Notes: a model not told the origin generated them from the sequence alone. A DNA stretch of 36,181 bases from CAZSVI01 sp964610205 (GCA_964610205.1 CAZSVI010000023.1:1-36181), one strand, 5' to 3'. Numbered from the stretch's first letter, positions 1 to 8,658 are shown. Numbers and translations: made by a program.

Positions 1-2
1 TG

Positions 3-116
3 GCTGTAGTGAAAAGGGAGATAGGAGACAAGGTTTGTATTCTTGGAAACGTAGATCCGATAAAGGTTCGTAAAGGTATGCTGAATTTTCGGAACGTGAA
101 ATCTTTAGTCTCATAA
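3..116 (+). pseudogene. C-terminal fragment of a uroporphyrinogen-decarboxylase (URO-D)-like protein, partial at window edge
   Basis: An open frame enters from the left edge and stops at 114-116. Its residues (AVVKREIGDKVCILGNVDPI) match the pattern GD-x-hydrophobic-x-GN-x-DP seen near the C-terminus of the URO-D superfamily, which includes corrinoid methyltransferases of anaerobes. In that family the segment normally continues with an L-x-x-GTPEEV-type stretch and about 40 more residues. Here it diverges after KVRKG and ends about 14 residues later, so the gene looks truncated or decayed at its 3' end. Only about 37 codons are visible, so the family call is tentative and the state of the upstream part is unknown. 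Confidence 0.45.
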
Positions 117-315
117 AAAACCTCCTATCCCTTATATTACATGGCTCAATAGTACTCAATACTAAATCTCATAAATTTGATAAAAAACAATTAAAAAAGC
201 CCTGTTTTCAAAGCTACCAAAGATCTCATTTGTCAAATACCCGTGAAATTGTGGTTGCGGTCAGGGAAATATTGCAGGGAACTGTTGTTTCAACCCACAA
301 TATTCTGAATTTCTC

Positions 316-342
316 TTGATTTTATGAACAATAAATTATATT
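316..342 (+). promoter_or_regulatory. Possible sigma-A promoter of the zinc-ribbon gene
   Basis: TTGATT at 316-321 and TATATT at 337-342 are separated by 15 bp, which is shorter than ideal. They lie in the AT-rich stretch just before the zinc-ribbon gene. The rest of 117-388 holds no gene I can support. Confidence 0.25.
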
Positions 343-388
343 CTATTATTGATAGAGTAAATATTTTTATATAAATGGAGGGTTGAAC

Positions 389-730
389 ATGGCATTTTTA
401 GATGATTTAAAGAAATTCGGCAAGAATGTGGCTCAAAAATCAAGCGACATGGTTGAAATAACCAAACTGAATTCGAGTATTTCTCAGGAGAAGGACAAAA
501 TTAAAAAAACTTGTCTTGAAATGGGTACTCAAGTTTATGATCAGTTTAAAGCGGGCAATGATTTAGGTATGGCCGAACAATGCAATCAGATTATTGAACA
601 TGAAGCAAAAATTGAGGAATTACAACAGAAGATTCTGGAGATTAAAAATTCAATGAAATGCCCGGGCTGCGGCGCTGAAATAAATACGGAAACGGCATTT
701 TGTCCCAACTGCGGAGCAAAAATCGAGTAA
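389..730 (+). CDS. Zinc-ribbon domain protein, 113 aa
   Basis: The first about 85 residues are charged and probably form a long helix or coiled coil (DDLKKFGKNVAQKSSDMVEI...). The C-terminus is a classic zinc ribbon with two CxxC knuckles, Cys91/Cys94 and Cys105/Cys108 (CPGCGAE...CPNCGAKIE). The frame is open from a TTG at 383, but GGAGGG at 377-382 is correctly spaced (6 nt) only for ATG 389. The gene has its own terminator at 753-779, so it is probably monocistronic. Small helical zinc-ribbon proteins are common in Firmicutes and mostly uncharacterised. A metal-binding scaffold role is inference; no enzymatic motif is visible. Confidence 0.75.
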   Translation: MAFLDDLKKFGKNVAQKSSDMVEITKLNSSISQEKDKIKKTCLEMGTQVYDQFKAGNDLGMAEQCNQIIEHEAKIEELQQKILEIKNSMKCPGCGAEINTETAFCPNCGAKIE

Positions 731-752
731 TAAAATTCTTTTGGGAACTATT

Positions 753-779
753 GGCGGTTCAATGAACCGCCTGTTTTTT
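753..779 (+). terminator. Intrinsic terminator of the zinc-ribbon gene
   Basis: There is a perfect 8-bp stem GGCGGTTC/GAACCGCC with an AAT loop, followed by TGTTTTTT. It sits inside the longest open frame of the next gene, which argues that the next gene does not start at TTG 741 or ATG 762. Confidence 0.9.
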
Positions 780-803
780 CAATATGGGAAAAGAGAAATA
801 CTT

Positions 804-1364
804 ATGACAAAAGAAGAACTCCGTAAAATTGCAAGGAACCGCAGAAATTCCATAATGCCTGAACAGGTTTTAAAAAACAGTGAAATTATTCAGAACAGGC
901 TTTGTGTTCATCCGTGGTTTATCAGCAGCCATAATGTGTTCATTTATATATCAAAAAAAAGTGAGGTGTGTACCGACAGGATAATTGATACTGCCCTTCG
1001 CACAGGTAAAACGGTTTGTGTTCCCAGAGTGCATAAAAATGGAATGTATGCTGTTCCGGTAAAAAAAATACCGGATGATCTTGAAAAGGGATATTCAGGC
1101 ACATTGGAACCGAAATCCTCGCTGGAGCCTATATCTGAAAAGGAGATTGAACTGGTAATAGTTCCCGGTATTATTTTTGACATAAGAGGATACCGCATCG
1201 GGTATGGCGGAGGGTATTATGACAGATACCTGTCCATTATTCCGCCGGAATGCAAAACGATTGGCCTTGCTTTTTCCAATCAACTTACCAACGGGTTACC
1301 CCATGAAGCATATGACCGAAAAGTTATGCTTATAATTACTGAAAAAGAAATGATTGGAGGTTAA
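804..1364 (+). CDS. 5-formyltetrahydrofolate cyclo-ligase (5,10-methenyl-THF synthetase), 186 aa
   Basis: This enzyme converts 5-formyl-THF plus ATP to 5,10-methenyl-THF (EC 6.3.3.2) in cytosolic one-carbon metabolism. The family signature GYRIGYGGGYYDRYL begins near residue 129, and the N-terminus MTKEELRKIARNRRNSI matches the usual Arg/Lys-rich start. The length is normal for the family (about 180-200 aa). I chose ATG 804 because the longer open frame (from 741) would run through the preceding terminator. The ribosome-binding site before 804 is weak. The CPBP protease gene follows after 6 nt, so the two are probably cotranscribed. Confidence 0.88.
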   Translation: MTKEELRKIARNRRNSIMPEQVLKNSEIIQNRLCVHPWFISSHNVFIYISKKSEVCTDRIIDTALRTGKTVCVPRVHKNGMYAVPVKKIPDDLEKGYSGTLEPKSSLEPISEKEIELVIVPGIIFDIRGYRIGYGGGYYDRYLSIIPPECKTIGLAFSNQLTNGLPHEAYDRKVMLIITEKEMIGG

Positions 1365-1370
1365 TAAAGG

Positions 1371-2297
1371 GTGAAACCTGATGTTTTAATAAAGCGGACC
1401 AATTATCTTATATTCACTATTGTTATTTTTTATACAATATCTCAGTTGACTCTATATCTGACACTTGGAGATGAATGGATAGAACGGAATTATTACCCTT
1501 TCCTTGTATTCATTCAGTTAATTATTATCATGCTGCCCGTTCTTATTTTTTTATACCGCTATAAACTCAATCCGGTAAAAGCCTTTCGTATAAAAAAGAT
1601 TACCGGTATGGAAGCGTTTCTGATAGTTATGATGGCGGTTTCGTCCAGCCTGATAGCTTCTGTTCTGAACGCGGCGGTTATATATTTTTTGGAAAAAATA
1701 GGTACTATACCGCTAGACAATGTTCCGACCCCACAAAGTATCCCGGAGCTTTGGATTCAGATATTGGTGATTGCATTAATCCCGGCCATATGCGAGGAAC
1801 TGTTTTTTCGGGGCATAATATATGGCTCATACAAAGGCATGGGAGCTAGAATGTCAATATTTATATCGGCTTTCTATTTCGCCTTGTTTCATTTTGATAT
1901 ACGTAATTTGCTGGGACCCTTTTTGCTGGGACTTTTACTCGCATGGTATTGTTACAGAACAGGTTCTGTTTTTGCCGGTATTGTGGCACATTTTACGAAT
2001 AATCTTCTGGCCGTTTTAATCAATTGGTATAATAGAGACATAATAGTTGAACAAATGGTTTTAACGGAGGAGACCATGGGCCAGTTGTTTGTTCTGGCGC
2101 TGGTTGTCGGGTGTATACTTGTGATTCTGATGAAAGCGTTTGTGGTTATTACACGAAAGGAAGCCAAAATGGATTCGGATGAAGGTGCAAAATTGCCACT
2201 GTCGCTTATTGCTCACTGGCCGATGTGGTTTTTTTATGCCGCGTACCTTGTAATTACGGTCAGGTTATTAACTTTAATTACAAAACCGTTACTTTAA
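1371..2297 (+). CDS. CPBP-family intramembrane metalloprotease, 308 aa
   Basis: This is a multi-span membrane protein with the CPBP/ABI (CAAX protease and bacteriocin-processing) motifs: EELFFRG with the glutamate pair at residues 142-143, then FALFHFD, then a third conserved block HFTNN. These residues are the presumed catalytic and metal-binding set of the family. Seven to eight hydrophobic segments are visible. The start is GTG, with GGAGG 10 nt upstream. In this family known roles include prenyl-protein processing and bacteriocin self-immunity. Nothing nearby identifies the substrate, so only the fold-level function is supported. Confidence 0.85.
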   Translation: MKPDVLIKRTNYLIFTIVIFYTISQLTLYLTLGDEWIERNYYPFLVFIQLIIIMLPVLIFLYRYKLNPVKAFRIKKITGMEAFLIVMMAVSSSLIASVLNAAVIYFLEKIGTIPLDNVPTPQSIPELWIQILVIALIPAICEELFFRGIIYGSYKGMGARMSIFISAFYFALFHFDIRNLLGPFLLGLLLAWYCYRTGSVFAGIVAHFTNNLLAVLINWYNRDIIVEQMVLTEETMGQLFVLALVVGCILVILMKAFVVITRKEAKMDSDEGAKLPLSLIAHWPMWFFYAAYLVITVRLLTLITKPLL

Positions 2298-2320
2298 CTG
2301 TATTGTAAGCGGAGGAGGAA

Positions 2321-5300
2321 ATGGGTAAATTTGTTCATTTGCATGTCCATACTGAATACAGCCTTCTGGATGGTGCCAACCGGATTTCCTCTATGGTGGA
2401 AAAGGTAAAGAACCTCGGGATGGATGCCATCGCTATTACCGATCATGGTGTGATGTATGGCGTTATTGATTTTTATAAGGCATGTATGAAACAGGGAATA
2501 AAGCCTATACTGGGTTGTGAAGTGTATACGGCGGCACGCTCCAGATTTGACAAGGATGCCAGGCTGGACGCGGAACAGGGGCATATGGTTTTACTGGCTA
2601 AAAACAACACCGGGTATAAAAACCTGATGAAGCTGGTTTCGGCAGGATTCGTTGAAGGCTTTTATTATAAACCCAGGATTGATATTACGCTCCTGGAAGA
2701 GTATCATGAAGGTCTTATCGGGTTAAGCGCCTGTCTTGCCGGAGACATACCCGCAGCTTTGATGGAAAACCGGTATGAGCACGCAAAAGAACTTGGCATT
2801 CGTTTTGAAAATATATTCGGAAAGGATAATTTCTACCTGGAACTTCAGCAGAATGGTATGGAGGAGCAGAAGCTGGTGAACCAGGGTATTTTAAGGTTAT
2901 CCAGGGAAACCGGTATTCCTGTGGTTGCCACAAATGATGTTCACTATCTGAACAAAGAAGATGCAAGAGCTCAGGAAATCCTGATGTGCATTCAAACTGC
3001 GAAAACGGTTGAAGATGAAGACCGGATGAGGTTTTCTACCGATGAGCTTTATTTGAAATCCCCGGATATTATGCAGGAACAGTTTCATTATTGTCCGGAA
3101 GCACTGGGAAATACTGTTAAAATTTCGGAAATGTGTAATGTCCGGCTTGAGTTCGGGGAGCTTCATTTACCGACTTTTGATGTGCCTGATGGCCGGGACG
3201 CGTTCGGTTATCTGAAGGACTTATGTATGAAAGGTTTTATGGAACGCTATTCCGGCGGAGGGCATCTTATGGAACGGCTGGAATATGAACTGTCTGTAAT
3301 CAGGCAAATGGGTTATGTGGATTACTTTCTTATCGTTTGGGATTTTATCCGGTATGCGCGGCAAAATAATATTATGGTCGGACCGGGCAGAGGTTCTGCG
3401 GCAGGAAGCATGGTATCATACTGCCTGGGTATTACAAATGTTGATCCCATCCGGTATCAGCTCATTTTCGAACGTTTTTTAAACCCTGACAGGATAAGCA
3501 TGCCTGATATAGATATTGATTTTTGCTTTGAGAGGCGAGGAGAAGTCATAGACTATGTAGTTGAAAAATATGGCAAGGACAGGGTAGCGCAGATTATTAC
3601 ATTCGGTACCATGGCGGCCAGGGCAGCGATACGTGATGTGGGAAGAGCTCTGGCAATCCCTTACGCCGAAGTTGATAAAGTAGCAAAAATGATCCCGATG
3701 CAATTGGGTATGAGTATTGAAAAAGCACTGGAGTTAAGTACCGACCTGAAACAGGCATATGAAAACGATCACCGTATTAACGAGCTTGTAAGTACAGCAC
3801 TGCTGCTGGAAGGTATGCCACGGCACGCTTCTACCCATGCGGCTGGAGTTGTCATATCCAGTGAACCCATTACCGAATATGTTCCGCTTTACCAGAGTGA
3901 GGGAAATATTTCCACGCAGTTTCCGATGACCACCCTTGAAGAGTTGGGATTATTGAAAATGGATTTTCTTGGCCTCAGAACTCTTACCGTTATCCGGGAC
4001 GCTGTTCGTATGGCTGAAAAAAACTATGGGGTAAGGCTTGATATAGATAATATTGATATGAATGATGTCCAGGTTTTCCATCTGATAGGCAGAGGAGAAA
4101 CTTCAGGGGTGTTCCAGTTGGAAAGTGCGGGAATGACTCAGTTTATGACTGAATTGAAGCCTTCTTCCATTGAAGATATTATAGCTGGAATTTCATTGTA
4201 CCGTCCAGGCCCGATGGATCAAATACCCAGGTATATACGCAACAAAAATCACCCTGAAAACATCCGTTACGCGCACCCGCTGCTGGAAAACATATTGAAT
4301 GTGACATATGGCTGTATGGTATACCAGGAGCAGGTTATGCAAATTGTAAGGGAATTGGGCGGGTACTCCATGGGACGCTCGGATATGGTGAGACGAGCCA
4401 TGTCAAAAAAGAAAAAGGATGTTATGGAGGAAGAACGGCAGAAATTTGTATACGGAGAAACAGATTCCAGTGGGAAGGTATTGATTCCTGGCGCTATTCG
4501 TAACGGTGTGGATGAAAAGGTGTCCAATGCCATTTATGATGAAATGATGGATTTTGCCAGTTACGCTTTTAATAAATCCCATGCCGCAGCCTATGCTGTG
4601 GTCGGTTATCAGACGGCATGGCTGAAAAATTATTATCCTGTAGAGTTTATGGCTGCTTTGTTAAATAGTTTCCTGGGCTCGGCGGATAAAGTTTCACAGT
4701 ATATACTGGAGTGCAGAAGAATGGGAATTCAGGTATTGCCCCCGGATTTGAATGAGAGCGGGGAAGTGTTTACTGTAACAAACGGTAAAATCCGATTTGG
4801 CCTTTCTGCCGTTAAAAATGTGGGTACAGGCGTCGCTCGGCAGATTATTCTGGAAAGAGAAAAGAACGGTCCATACAAGGACTTTCCGGATATGTGCGAA
4901 AAACTTGAGGGGAAGGAATTAAATAAGAGATGTATTGAAAGCCTTATTAAAAGCGGGACTTTTGATTCTTTAAAAATATACCGCTCACGTCTGATGAATT
5001 CCTATGAGCGAATTATTGACAATATATCAAATCTGAAAAGAATGAAGATGGAAGGACAATTGTCGTTCTTTGACGCGGGAAATAATTCGGCTAATAATAC
5101 ATGTCTTCAGGTCTCATATCCTGATCTTGACGAATATGACTCAAGGCTTTTATTGGCCATGGAAAAGGATATGCTGGGGTTATACCTGTCAGGACATCCG
5201 TTAAGCGAATATGAGGAGGATATAAAAAGGGGGGTTACTCTTTATTCAATTGATCTTATAATGGATGAAAGGGCGGAGGAAGCTGTTCAGAGCAGGATGA

Positions 5301-6001
5301 AGGATGGTATGTTTGTACGTGCTGCCGGAATTGTAACGGATATAAAAACCATTACAACCAGGAGCAATCAATTAATGGCTTTTGTAACATTGGAGGATCT
5401 TGCCGGTCAGATGGAGGTGATTGTATTTCCCAATACACTGGATAAATATGGGGATCTGCTGAAGCCTGAATTTCCTGTATGGATTGAGGGCAAGCTTAGT
5501 GTACGGGAAGATGAGACGCCTAAAATCATCACCGAATTGGTGAAGCCTGTCGTTAAAGGTGAGAGTTTATCCGACATTGACGGCAATATTCCAAAATATG
5601 CATATGGCACAGGCCAAAGCGTCGGAGAAGGAACCAAAAAATATATTGCTGGGGAAGGGCTTCGAAAAAGCAACGGGAACCGGTATTCTCTGCCGCAGGA
5701 CGGTAAAGAAGCCATAGACACGGAATCACCGCGGCAACAGGATAAAAAGAATCAGGAAAAACAGGCTTTTAAGCATTACCTGAAAGTTCGTATTCCTGAA
5801 GATACTCCGAATGAAATAACCCTTGCTGTTATATCATTAATTAAGTACTTTGAAGGAACTATTCCGGTATATCTGTATCAGAGCGGAGGTATTAAAAAGG
5901 GGTTCAGAGTTGATATTAATAAAACACTGCTGAACGAACTGGAATGCCTTGTCGGAGAAATAAATGTAAAGCATGAGGAATTTTCCGTTAAACCCGGTTG
6001 A
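2321..6001 (+). CDS. dnaE: DNA polymerase III alpha subunit DnaE, 1226 aa
   Basis: This is a replicative C-family DNA polymerase. The N-terminal PHP domain (HLHVHTEYSLLDG, then ITDHGVMYG and GCEVY) is followed by the palm with catalytic aspartates in PDIDIDF (D396, D398, D400), GPGRGSAAGS, the fingers region, and the helix-hairpin-helix. A probable beta-clamp-binding peptide QLSFF begins at Q913. An OB-fold (residues about 1000-1080) and a C-terminal domain follow. A very strong GGAGGAGG ribosome-binding site precedes ATG 2321. The exonuclease insertion of PolC is absent, so this is DnaE rather than PolC. It is at the long end for the family because of a charged linker around residues 1090-1150. 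Confidence 0.97.
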   Translation: MGKFVHLHVHTEYSLLDGANRISSMVEKVKNLGMDAIAITDHGVMYGVIDFYKACMKQGIKPILGCEVYTAARSRFDKDARLDAEQGHMVLLAKNNTGYKNLMKLVSAGFVEGFYYKPRIDITLLEEYHEGLIGLSACLAGDIPAALMENRYEHAKELGIRFENIFGKDNFYLELQQNGMEEQKLVNQGILRLSRETGIPVVATNDVHYLNKEDARAQEILMCIQTAKTVEDEDRMRFSTDELYLKSPDIMQEQFHYCPEALGNTVKISEMCNVRLEFGELHLPTFDVPDGRDAFGYLKDLCMKGFMERYSGGGHLMERLEYELSVIRQMGYVDYFLIVWDFIRYARQNNIMVGPGRGSAAGSMVSYCLGITNVDPIRYQLIFERFLNPDRISMPDIDIDFCFERRGEVIDYVVEKYGKDRVAQIITFGTMAARAAIRDVGRALAIPYAEVDKVAKMIPMQLGMSIEKALELSTDLKQAYENDHRINELVSTALLLEGMPRHASTHAAGVVISSEPITEYVPLYQSEGNISTQFPMTTLEELGLLKMDFLGLRTLTVIRDAVRMAEKNYGVRLDIDNIDMNDVQVFHLIGRGETSGVFQLESAGMTQFMTELKPSSIEDIIAGISLYRPGPMDQIPRYIRNKNHPENIRYAHPLLENILNVTYGCMVYQEQVMQIVRELGGYSMGRSDMVRRAMSKKKKDVMEEERQKFVYGETDSSGKVLIPGAIRNGVDEKVSNAIYDEMMDFASYAFNKSHAAAYAVVGYQTAWLKNYYPVEFMAALLNSFLGSADKVSQYILECRRMGIQVLPPDLNESGEVFTVTNGKIRFGLSAVKNVGTGVARQIILEREKNGPYKDFPDMCEKLEGKELNKRCIESLIKSGTFDSLKIYRSRLMNSYERIIDNISNLKRMKMEGQLSFFDAGNNSANNTCLQVSYPDLDEYDSRLLLAMEKDMLGLYLSGHPLSEYEEDIKRGVTLYSIDLIMDERAEEAVQSRMKDGMFVRAAGIVTDIKTITTRSNQLMAFVTLEDLAGQMEVIVFPNTLDKYGDLLKPEFPVWIEGKLSVREDETPKIITELVKPVVKGESLSDIDGNIPKYAYGTGQSVGEGTKKYIAGEGLRKSNGNRYSLPQDGKEAIDTESPRQQDKKNQEKQAFKHYLKVRIPEDTPNEITLAVISLIKYFEGTIPVYLYQSGGIKKGFRVDINKTLLNELECLVGEINVKHEEFSVKPG

Positions 6002-6073
6002 TATATAAGTTGAACTATTTTAACAGAAATCCCTGCAGGCTGGAAATGTAAGGTAAAAATATACGAATGCGAC

Positions 6074-6102
6074 TTGCGTTTTTTATGAAAATAATATATA
6101 GT
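6074..6102 (+). promoter_or_regulatory. Candidate sigma-A promoter upstream of the DUF2007-like gene and pfkA
   Basis: TTGCGT at 6074-6079, a 17-bp spacer, then TATAGT at 6097-6102. It lies in the 296-bp gap between dnaE and the next gene and would give a leader of about 190 nt. Confidence 0.45.
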
Positions 6103-6240
6103 AGTGTCGGGATTGTGATTTACCTTTTTAAACCTGTAAAGTATTATATTATATCGAAGGTAAGGTTACTACGGAAATTTATTGAATAAGAAAAGTCAAA
6201 GAAAATGAGAATAGTATATGGATGAACCAGTGAAAGCTTA

Positions 6241-6279
6241 AATTCAGATGTTGACTGAAAAGTCATAACAGTCTGAATT
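6241..6279 (+). promoter_or_regulatory. Leader hairpin with GAAA tetraloop directly before a ribosome-binding site
   Basis: AATTCAGA at 6241-6248 pairs with TCTGAATT at 6272-6279. Inside it GTT pairs with AAC, and GACT/AGTC close a GAAA loop at 6257-6260, with small bulges. The hairpin ends just before the GGGGGG ribosome-binding site at about 6283, so it could affect translation or mRNA stability. It has no U-tract. Confidence 0.4.
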
Positions 6280-6297
6280 GGCAGGGGGGAGCTAAAA

Positions 6298-6492
6298 ATG
6301 TGGACTGTTGTATATATGGCTCAGAACAAGGATATGGCTGAAAAGCTTAAATCCATTCTAGAAGAAGAAGGTATTTTGGTTAAGCTGAGTCCTGTCAATC
6401 AAAAGGAAAAAAACGACAACTATTTTGAAGTCTCGGTTCCTGAAGGGGAAGTGGAAGAAGCCCATAGCATTATTATTGAAAAGGGTTTCTGA
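6298..6492 (+). CDS. Small DUF2007-like protein, 64 aa
   Basis: The protein has a beta-alpha-beta layout: MWTVVYMAQNKDMAEKLKSI, then an EEEGI turn, then a strand and the motif VPEGEVEEAHSII near the end. This resembles the small DUF2007/signal-transducer-like ferredoxin-fold proteins (I-A-x-N-x-x-A-x-x-L-x-x-x-L...VPEAEVEEA) that sit beside pfkA in some clostridia. A strong GGGGGGAG site precedes ATG 6298. Its role is unknown. Position between a structured leader and pfkA suggests cotranscription with glycolysis, but that is inference only. Confidence 0.65.
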   Translation: MWTVVYMAQNKDMAEKLKSILEEEGILVKLSPVNQKEKNDNYFEVSVPEGEVEEAHSIIIEKGF

Positions 6493-6535
6493 AGGCCTGC
6501 TGTTCAAAAACAATTAGTTGCAGGTGGATTATTAA

Positions 6536-6565
6536 GCCCGTGTGGAACACACGGGCCGTTCCTTA
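6536..6565 (+). terminator. Perfect GC-rich hairpin between the DUF2007-like gene and pfkA (weak terminator or attenuator)
   Basis: GCCCGTGTG at 6536-6544 and CACACGGGC at 6548-6556 form a 9-bp stem with a GAA loop. The following tract CGTTCCTTATT is only partly T-rich, so termination may be partial. pfkA starts 35 nt downstream. Confidence 0.45.
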
Positions 6566-6590
6566 TTAAATATAAAAAGATGGTGAGAAT

Positions 6591-7562
6591 ATGAGCGGAA
6601 TAAAGACTATAGGTGTTTTAACCAGCGGTGGAGATGCTCCGGGTATGAATGCGGCGGTTCGTGCGGTTGTCAGGACAGGAATTTATTATGGATTAAAGGT
6701 TATGGGTGTGAGAAAGGGTTATGAGGGCCTTTTACATGGTGATATTGAGGAAATGTCCCTGCGTTCTGTAGGAGATTTGATTCACCGTGGAGGAGCCATT
6801 CTTCAAACTGCCAGATCGGCGGAATTCAATTCGGAAGCGGGGGTAGGGAAAGGCATTTCCATTGCCCGGGTTTTCGGTATGGACGCATTGATTATTATCG
6901 GTGGTGACGGGTCCTACCGGGGAGCGTTGGATTTAAGCAAAAAGGGACTAATAACAATAGGTATACCCGGGACAATTGACAATGATATTGCCTGTACAGA
7001 GTATACTATAGGATTTGATACAGCCATGAATACCGTACAGGATGCTATTGATAAAATAAGAGATACGGCGTATTCTCATGAAAGGTGCAGTGTACTGGAG
7101 GTTATGGGAAGAAAAGCCGGATATATTGCGTTGAATGTTGCCATATCAGGAGGGGCTGAAGCAGTAGTTCTGCCCGAAAAAGAGTTTGACATAGACAAGG
7201 ATATAATAAAGCCTATTATTGAAGGAAGAAATCGTGGTAAAAAGCATTACCTCGTTGTAATTGCCGAGGGAGTTGGCGGTGCTGTTGAGGTTGCAAAATA
7301 TATAGAAGAAAAAACCGATATCAAATCAAGGGCGACTATTTTGGGACATATTCAGAGGGGGGGAAGCCCAACAGTTTATGACAGGGTTATGGCCAGCCGC
7401 ATGGGAGCTCATGCCGTTAAACTCCTGAAGGACGGATACCAAAACAGAGTGGTATCTTTTATAAACGGCAGAATTACGGATTTTGATATCGGTGAGGCTC
7501 TTGCAATGAAGAAGTCTATTGATGAGGATATGATAGAACTAAATAAAATACTTGCCTTATAA
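6591..7562 (+). CDS. pfkA: ATP-dependent 6-phosphofructokinase, 323 aa
   Basis: This enzyme phosphorylates fructose-6-phosphate to fructose-1,6-bisphosphate, the committed step of glycolysis. The ATP-binding motifs TSGGDAPGMN and GGDGSYRGA (a Gly, not the Asp of PPi-dependent enzymes, after GGD) and the catalytic PGTIDNDI (Asp130) are intact. The C-terminal effector-side motif GSPTVYDRVMASRMG is also intact. The length is normal for the bacterial homotetrameric enzyme. pyk, its frequent clostridial partner, does not follow here. A GGTGAG-type ribosome-binding site precedes ATG 6591. Confidence 0.96.
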   Translation: MSGIKTIGVLTSGGDAPGMNAAVRAVVRTGIYYGLKVMGVRKGYEGLLHGDIEEMSLRSVGDLIHRGGAILQTARSAEFNSEAGVGKGISIARVFGMDALIIIGGDGSYRGALDLSKKGLITIGIPGTIDNDIACTEYTIGFDTAMNTVQDAIDKIRDTAYSHERCSVLEVMGRKAGYIALNVAISGGAEAVVLPEKEFDIDKDIIKPIIEGRNRGKKHYLVVIAEGVGGAVEVAKYIEEKTDIKSRATILGHIQRGGSPTVYDRVMASRMGAHAVKLLKDGYQNRVVSFINGRITDFDIGEALAMKKSIDEDMIELNKILAL

Positions 7563-7594
7563 CGAGGTCCGGAAATGGGCCCCCGCCGGTACTG

Positions 7595-7619
7595 CAACTG
7601 CAAGCAATTGCTTCTGTTG
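7595..7619. repeat. Small palindrome between pfkA and the thioesterase
   Basis: The 12-bp palindrome AAGCAATTGCTT (7602-7613) is flanked by CAAC/GTTG arms. There is no proper T-run. It could be a weak terminator or an mRNA-stabilising hairpin after pfkA. Confidence 0.3.
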
Positions 7620-7658
7620 TAATAAAATTTGGATATACATTGGATTATGGAGGGTAAA

Positions 7659-8096
7659 ATGTTCTCGGAAACAAAAATTACCGTAAGGTATCAGGAAACG
7701 GACAAAATGGGCATAGTCCATCATTCTGTTTACCCGATATGGTTTGAATGCGGACGGACCGATTTTATTCAAAGGGCAGGGATAACATACAGCCGTATGG
7801 AAAGTGAAGGAGTCAGACTTCCTTTGCTCGGTTTGAAATGCAGATATCTGTACCCATCTTTTTATGAAGATGAAATGCTTGTAAAAACCAGTATACAAAA
7901 CCTTACACCAACACGCATCTCATTCTGTTATGAAATCTACCGCAAAAATTATATCAAACCCGTTGTTACGGGAGAAACCGAACATGTATGGGTTGATAAC
8001 AATCTTAAACCTGTTAATATGAAAAAGTACAAGCCACAAATGTATCAGATTATATCCGATGTATTTAACCGGAAGGGAATTGTCGCAAATGGGTAA
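7659..8096 (+). CDS. Acyl-CoA thioesterase, hotdog fold (YbgC/FadM type), 145 aa
   Basis: The N-terminal signature VRYQETDKMGIVHHSVYPIWFE is the 4HBT/YbgC pattern (D-x-x-G-x-V-x-H-x-x-Y-x-x-W/F-F-E), with Asp15 as the presumed catalytic residue. Known activity of the family is hydrolysis of acyl-CoA thioesters. The frame opens earlier at TTG 7629, but GGAGGG at 7649-7654 serves ATG 7659. Its stop overlaps the start of pgsA (8 nt), which indicates translational coupling with phospholipid synthesis. Confidence 0.88.
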   Translation: MFSETKITVRYQETDKMGIVHHSVYPIWFECGRTDFIQRAGITYSRMESEGVRLPLLGLKCRYLYPSFYEDEMLVKTSIQNLTPTRISFCYEIYRKNYIKPVVTGETEHVWVDNNLKPVNMKKYKPQMYQIISDVFNRKGIVANG

Positions 8097-8607
8097 GAAT
8101 AAATTAAAACATATACCTAATATATTAACTGTTCTACGATTGCTTTCCATACCGGTTATGGCCTACTGGATGCTCTCGGGTAAATGGCTGGAAAGTCTTG
8201 TTTTATTTGTTCTGGCCGAGTTTACGGACATACTTGACGGATATATTGCCAGACGGTTCGGATTTATTTCAAGTTTCGGCAAGCTTGCCGATCCCCTTGC
8301 GGATAAACTCCTCCAGCTTACAGCCATTTTTCTGTTGGCGAGAGATGGCAGGATACAGATTTATTTTTTCTGCATCTTGGCTTTAAAGGAACTTGCCATG
8401 ATAATTGGTTCATTGTTTTTCCTTCGAAAGGATATTGTGGTTTCTTCTAATTGGATAGGCAAGGCCGCCGCGGCTGTTCTTTTCGCAGGAATTGTCCTGG
8501 CTTTTTTAAATATTACAGCAGCAAGTTACCTGTTATGGATAGGAATAGTTGTTTCAATTACAGCCGCAGGGTTTTATCTTAAAGGATACATAAAAGAAAT
8601 TAAATAA
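8089..8607 (+). CDS. pgsA: CDP-alcohol phosphatidyltransferase, probable PgsA, 172 aa
   Basis: The probable function is to transfer a phosphatidyl group from CDP-diacylglycerol to glycerol-3-phosphate, the first step to phosphatidylglycerol, in the membrane. The full CDP-OH-P motif is present: D47-x2-D50-G-x2-A-R-x8-G-x3-D68-x3-D72 (EFTDILDGYIARRFG...GKLADPLADK). About five membrane segments are seen. I chose ATG 8089 (overlapping the thioesterase stop) over 8059 because the homologous N-terminus begins at NKLKHIPNILTVLRLL and a GGAAGGGA site is upstream. The specific acceptor (glycerol-3-P versus another alcohol) is inferred from similarity to PgsA. Confidence 0.87.
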   Translation: MGKNKLKHIPNILTVLRLLSIPVMAYWMLSGKWLESLVLFVLAEFTDILDGYIARRFGFISSFGKLADPLADKLLQLTAIFLLARDGRIQIYFFCILALKELAMIIGSLFFLRKDIVVSSNWIGKAAAAVLFAGIVLAFLNITAASYLLWIGIVVSITAAGFYLKGYIKEIK

Positions 8608-8658
8608 GCGGATTAAGAAAAAATAAAAGAAACGGAATAAATAAATCCGCTTCTTTTA
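8591..8658. terminator. Inverted repeat after pgsA, possible bidirectional terminator
   Basis: AAGCGGATT at 8606-8614 pairs with AATCCGCTT at 8644-8652, and TAAAAGAA at 8591-8598 can alternatively pair with TTCTTTTA at 8651-8658. The loop is large (29 nt). It lies between pgsA (plus) and two small minus-strand genes, where a bidirectional terminator would be expected. Confidence 0.4.

Noticed and set aside
741..803. Extended N-terminus for the 5-formyl-THF cyclo-ligase (TTG 741 or ATG 762)
   Set aside because: It would cross a strong intrinsic terminator and adds residues not found in the family.
2294..5721. Several antisense open frames across dnaE
   Set aside because: They follow the codon structure of dnaE and show no independent start signals or motifs.
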